Assembly: GCA_022571415.1 (NCBI GenBank)
Contig: JACZXW010000006.1
Location: 1-53,948, forward strand
Direction: 5' to 3'
DNA: 53,948 bases
From: Pseudomonadota bacterium
Lineage (GTDB): Bacteria > Pseudomonadota > Gammaproteobacteria > Pseudomonadales > Azotimanducaceae
In this document: positions 53,643-53,948 of the stretch, piece after piece
Layout of the letters: every line of letters starts with the position of its first letter
How positions within the stretch are numbered: position 1 is the stretch's first letter
Position numbers and translations under genes: made by a program
The notes under the pieces: model-generated
Databases searched by the model: none
What the model was told of the DNA's origin: nothing
Seen by the model: the letters and a program-made list of their open reading frames with translations, nothing else

Positions 53643-53819
53643 CAGAATCCTTATATTCAGTGCTAACTCTACCACGCCAGGTTGTTCGGTTTTTACCCAT
53701 GGCATCGACAGTCAATTAGATTGACTCGGATTTCAGTCACATCAGTGAGCCACACACCTCGGATGTTTCCCTGCAGATGTCTTGCCCATCAGATACGCAA
53801 CGGGCTGGCGATTCTTTCC

Positions 53820-53847
53820 TTGTAACTGTATATATATACAGTAATAT
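53820..53847 (+). promoter_or_regulatory. LexA box filling the spacer of a leaderless promoter
   Basis: CTGTATATATATACAG (53826-53841) is a perfect LexA box, 19 of 20 bases matching the extended E. coli consensus. It exactly fills the 16-base spacer between TTGTAA (53820-53825) and TAATAT (53842-53847). The predicted first base is 53854, the A of the downstream ATG. Confidence 0.85.
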
Positions 53848-53853
53848 GGCAGT

Positions 53854-53948
53854 ATGGATTCAGAACAGATCAGGGTTGGTAAGACCCGGCCACTTCTTAA
53901 GGGTCGCGGCGCAAACTCAAATCCCGACAACCGTTACGCCCGCTATAC
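53854..53948 (+). CDS. PA0069-family radical SAM protein, 5' end only
   Basis: Thirty-one codons remain before the window ends. The N-terminus, with LLKGRGANSNPDNRYARY, matches the conserved start of PA0069-type radical SAM proteins, which resemble spore photoproduct lyase (SplB). The radical SAM cluster motif would lie downstream, outside the window, and is not seen. A DNA-repair or damage-response role fits the LexA box directly upstream. There is no ribosome site before the ATG. Confidence 0.7.
   Translation, partial: MDSEQIRVGKTRPLLKGRGANSNPDNRYARY

Noticed and set aside
1-53948. Mobile element, prophage, CRISPR array or integron
   Set aside because: I found no transposase, integrase, phage structural gene, regularly spaced repeat array or tRNA-linked direct repeats; gene content is ordinary chromosomal.

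Overview
This window looks like compact chromosomal DNA of a free-living gammaproteobacterium, probably an uncultured marine or aquatic one. The evidence is a FabA/FabB pair for unsaturated fatty acids, 67K-type SppA, PepQ, lipid A acyltransferases, a class II-like PHA synthase, the large 1600-residue NAD-glutamate dehydrogenase, and two LexA boxes of the CTGT-N8-ACAG type. I cannot name the genus. I see no transposase, integrase, phage gene, CRISPR array, rRNA or tRNA. No stretch above about 240 bases lacks a gene.

Layout. 1-6754 (minus strand): pepQ, a GNAT, an ATP-grasp/alpha-E pair, ribA, and a lipid A acyltransferase with two fused domains, the second lacking its catalytic His. 6940-11673: a MAPEG protein, an unknown small protein, and a three-subunit molybdenum hydroxylase (FAD, 2Fe-2S, Mo subunits) ending in a MoaD-like sulfur carrier. 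11685-14209 (minus): lpxA-HAD-galE, divergent from fabA-fabB (14446-16226). 16223-20514: a PYROXD2-like oxidoreductase, a MATE pump, methionine aminopeptidase and a small exported protein.

20554-29903: a promoter whose spacer is filled by a LexA box, then a FAN1-like VRR-NUC nuclease overlapping a Rad3/XPD-like helicase that carries an N-terminal RecB/Cas4-type nuclease domain. Next come NAD-glutamate dehydrogenase and arfB. 29913-37464: a lipoprotein, sppA, a HAD protein, a DmdB-like acyl-CoA synthetase, a GNAT-MurF pair and a YiiX-like peptidase.

37592-47621 is a long plus-strand block: moaA; three tightly packed exported proteins (an alpha/beta hydrolase lacking its Ser and His, a DUF3604/PHP protein, a TraB/GumN protein); ribH2; gloA; a histidine phosphatase; phaC; a GYD protein; and a GYD-PlsC fusion. 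47618-53642 holds a lipase-like hydrolase, a Cof-type HAD, a five-gene redox cluster (amidohydrolase, GFA, orphan bc1-type Rieske, DUF1579-like, flavodoxin) and an MFS transporter. A second LexA box at the right edge controls a PA0069-type radical SAM gene that runs off the window.

Themes: an SOS crosslink-repair operon; several lipid and acyl-chain enzymes with unusual domain make-up; molybdenum cofactor genes split between two loci; convergent genes that all touch or overlap; and several promoters placed so that the transcript would start at or within one base of the start codon.
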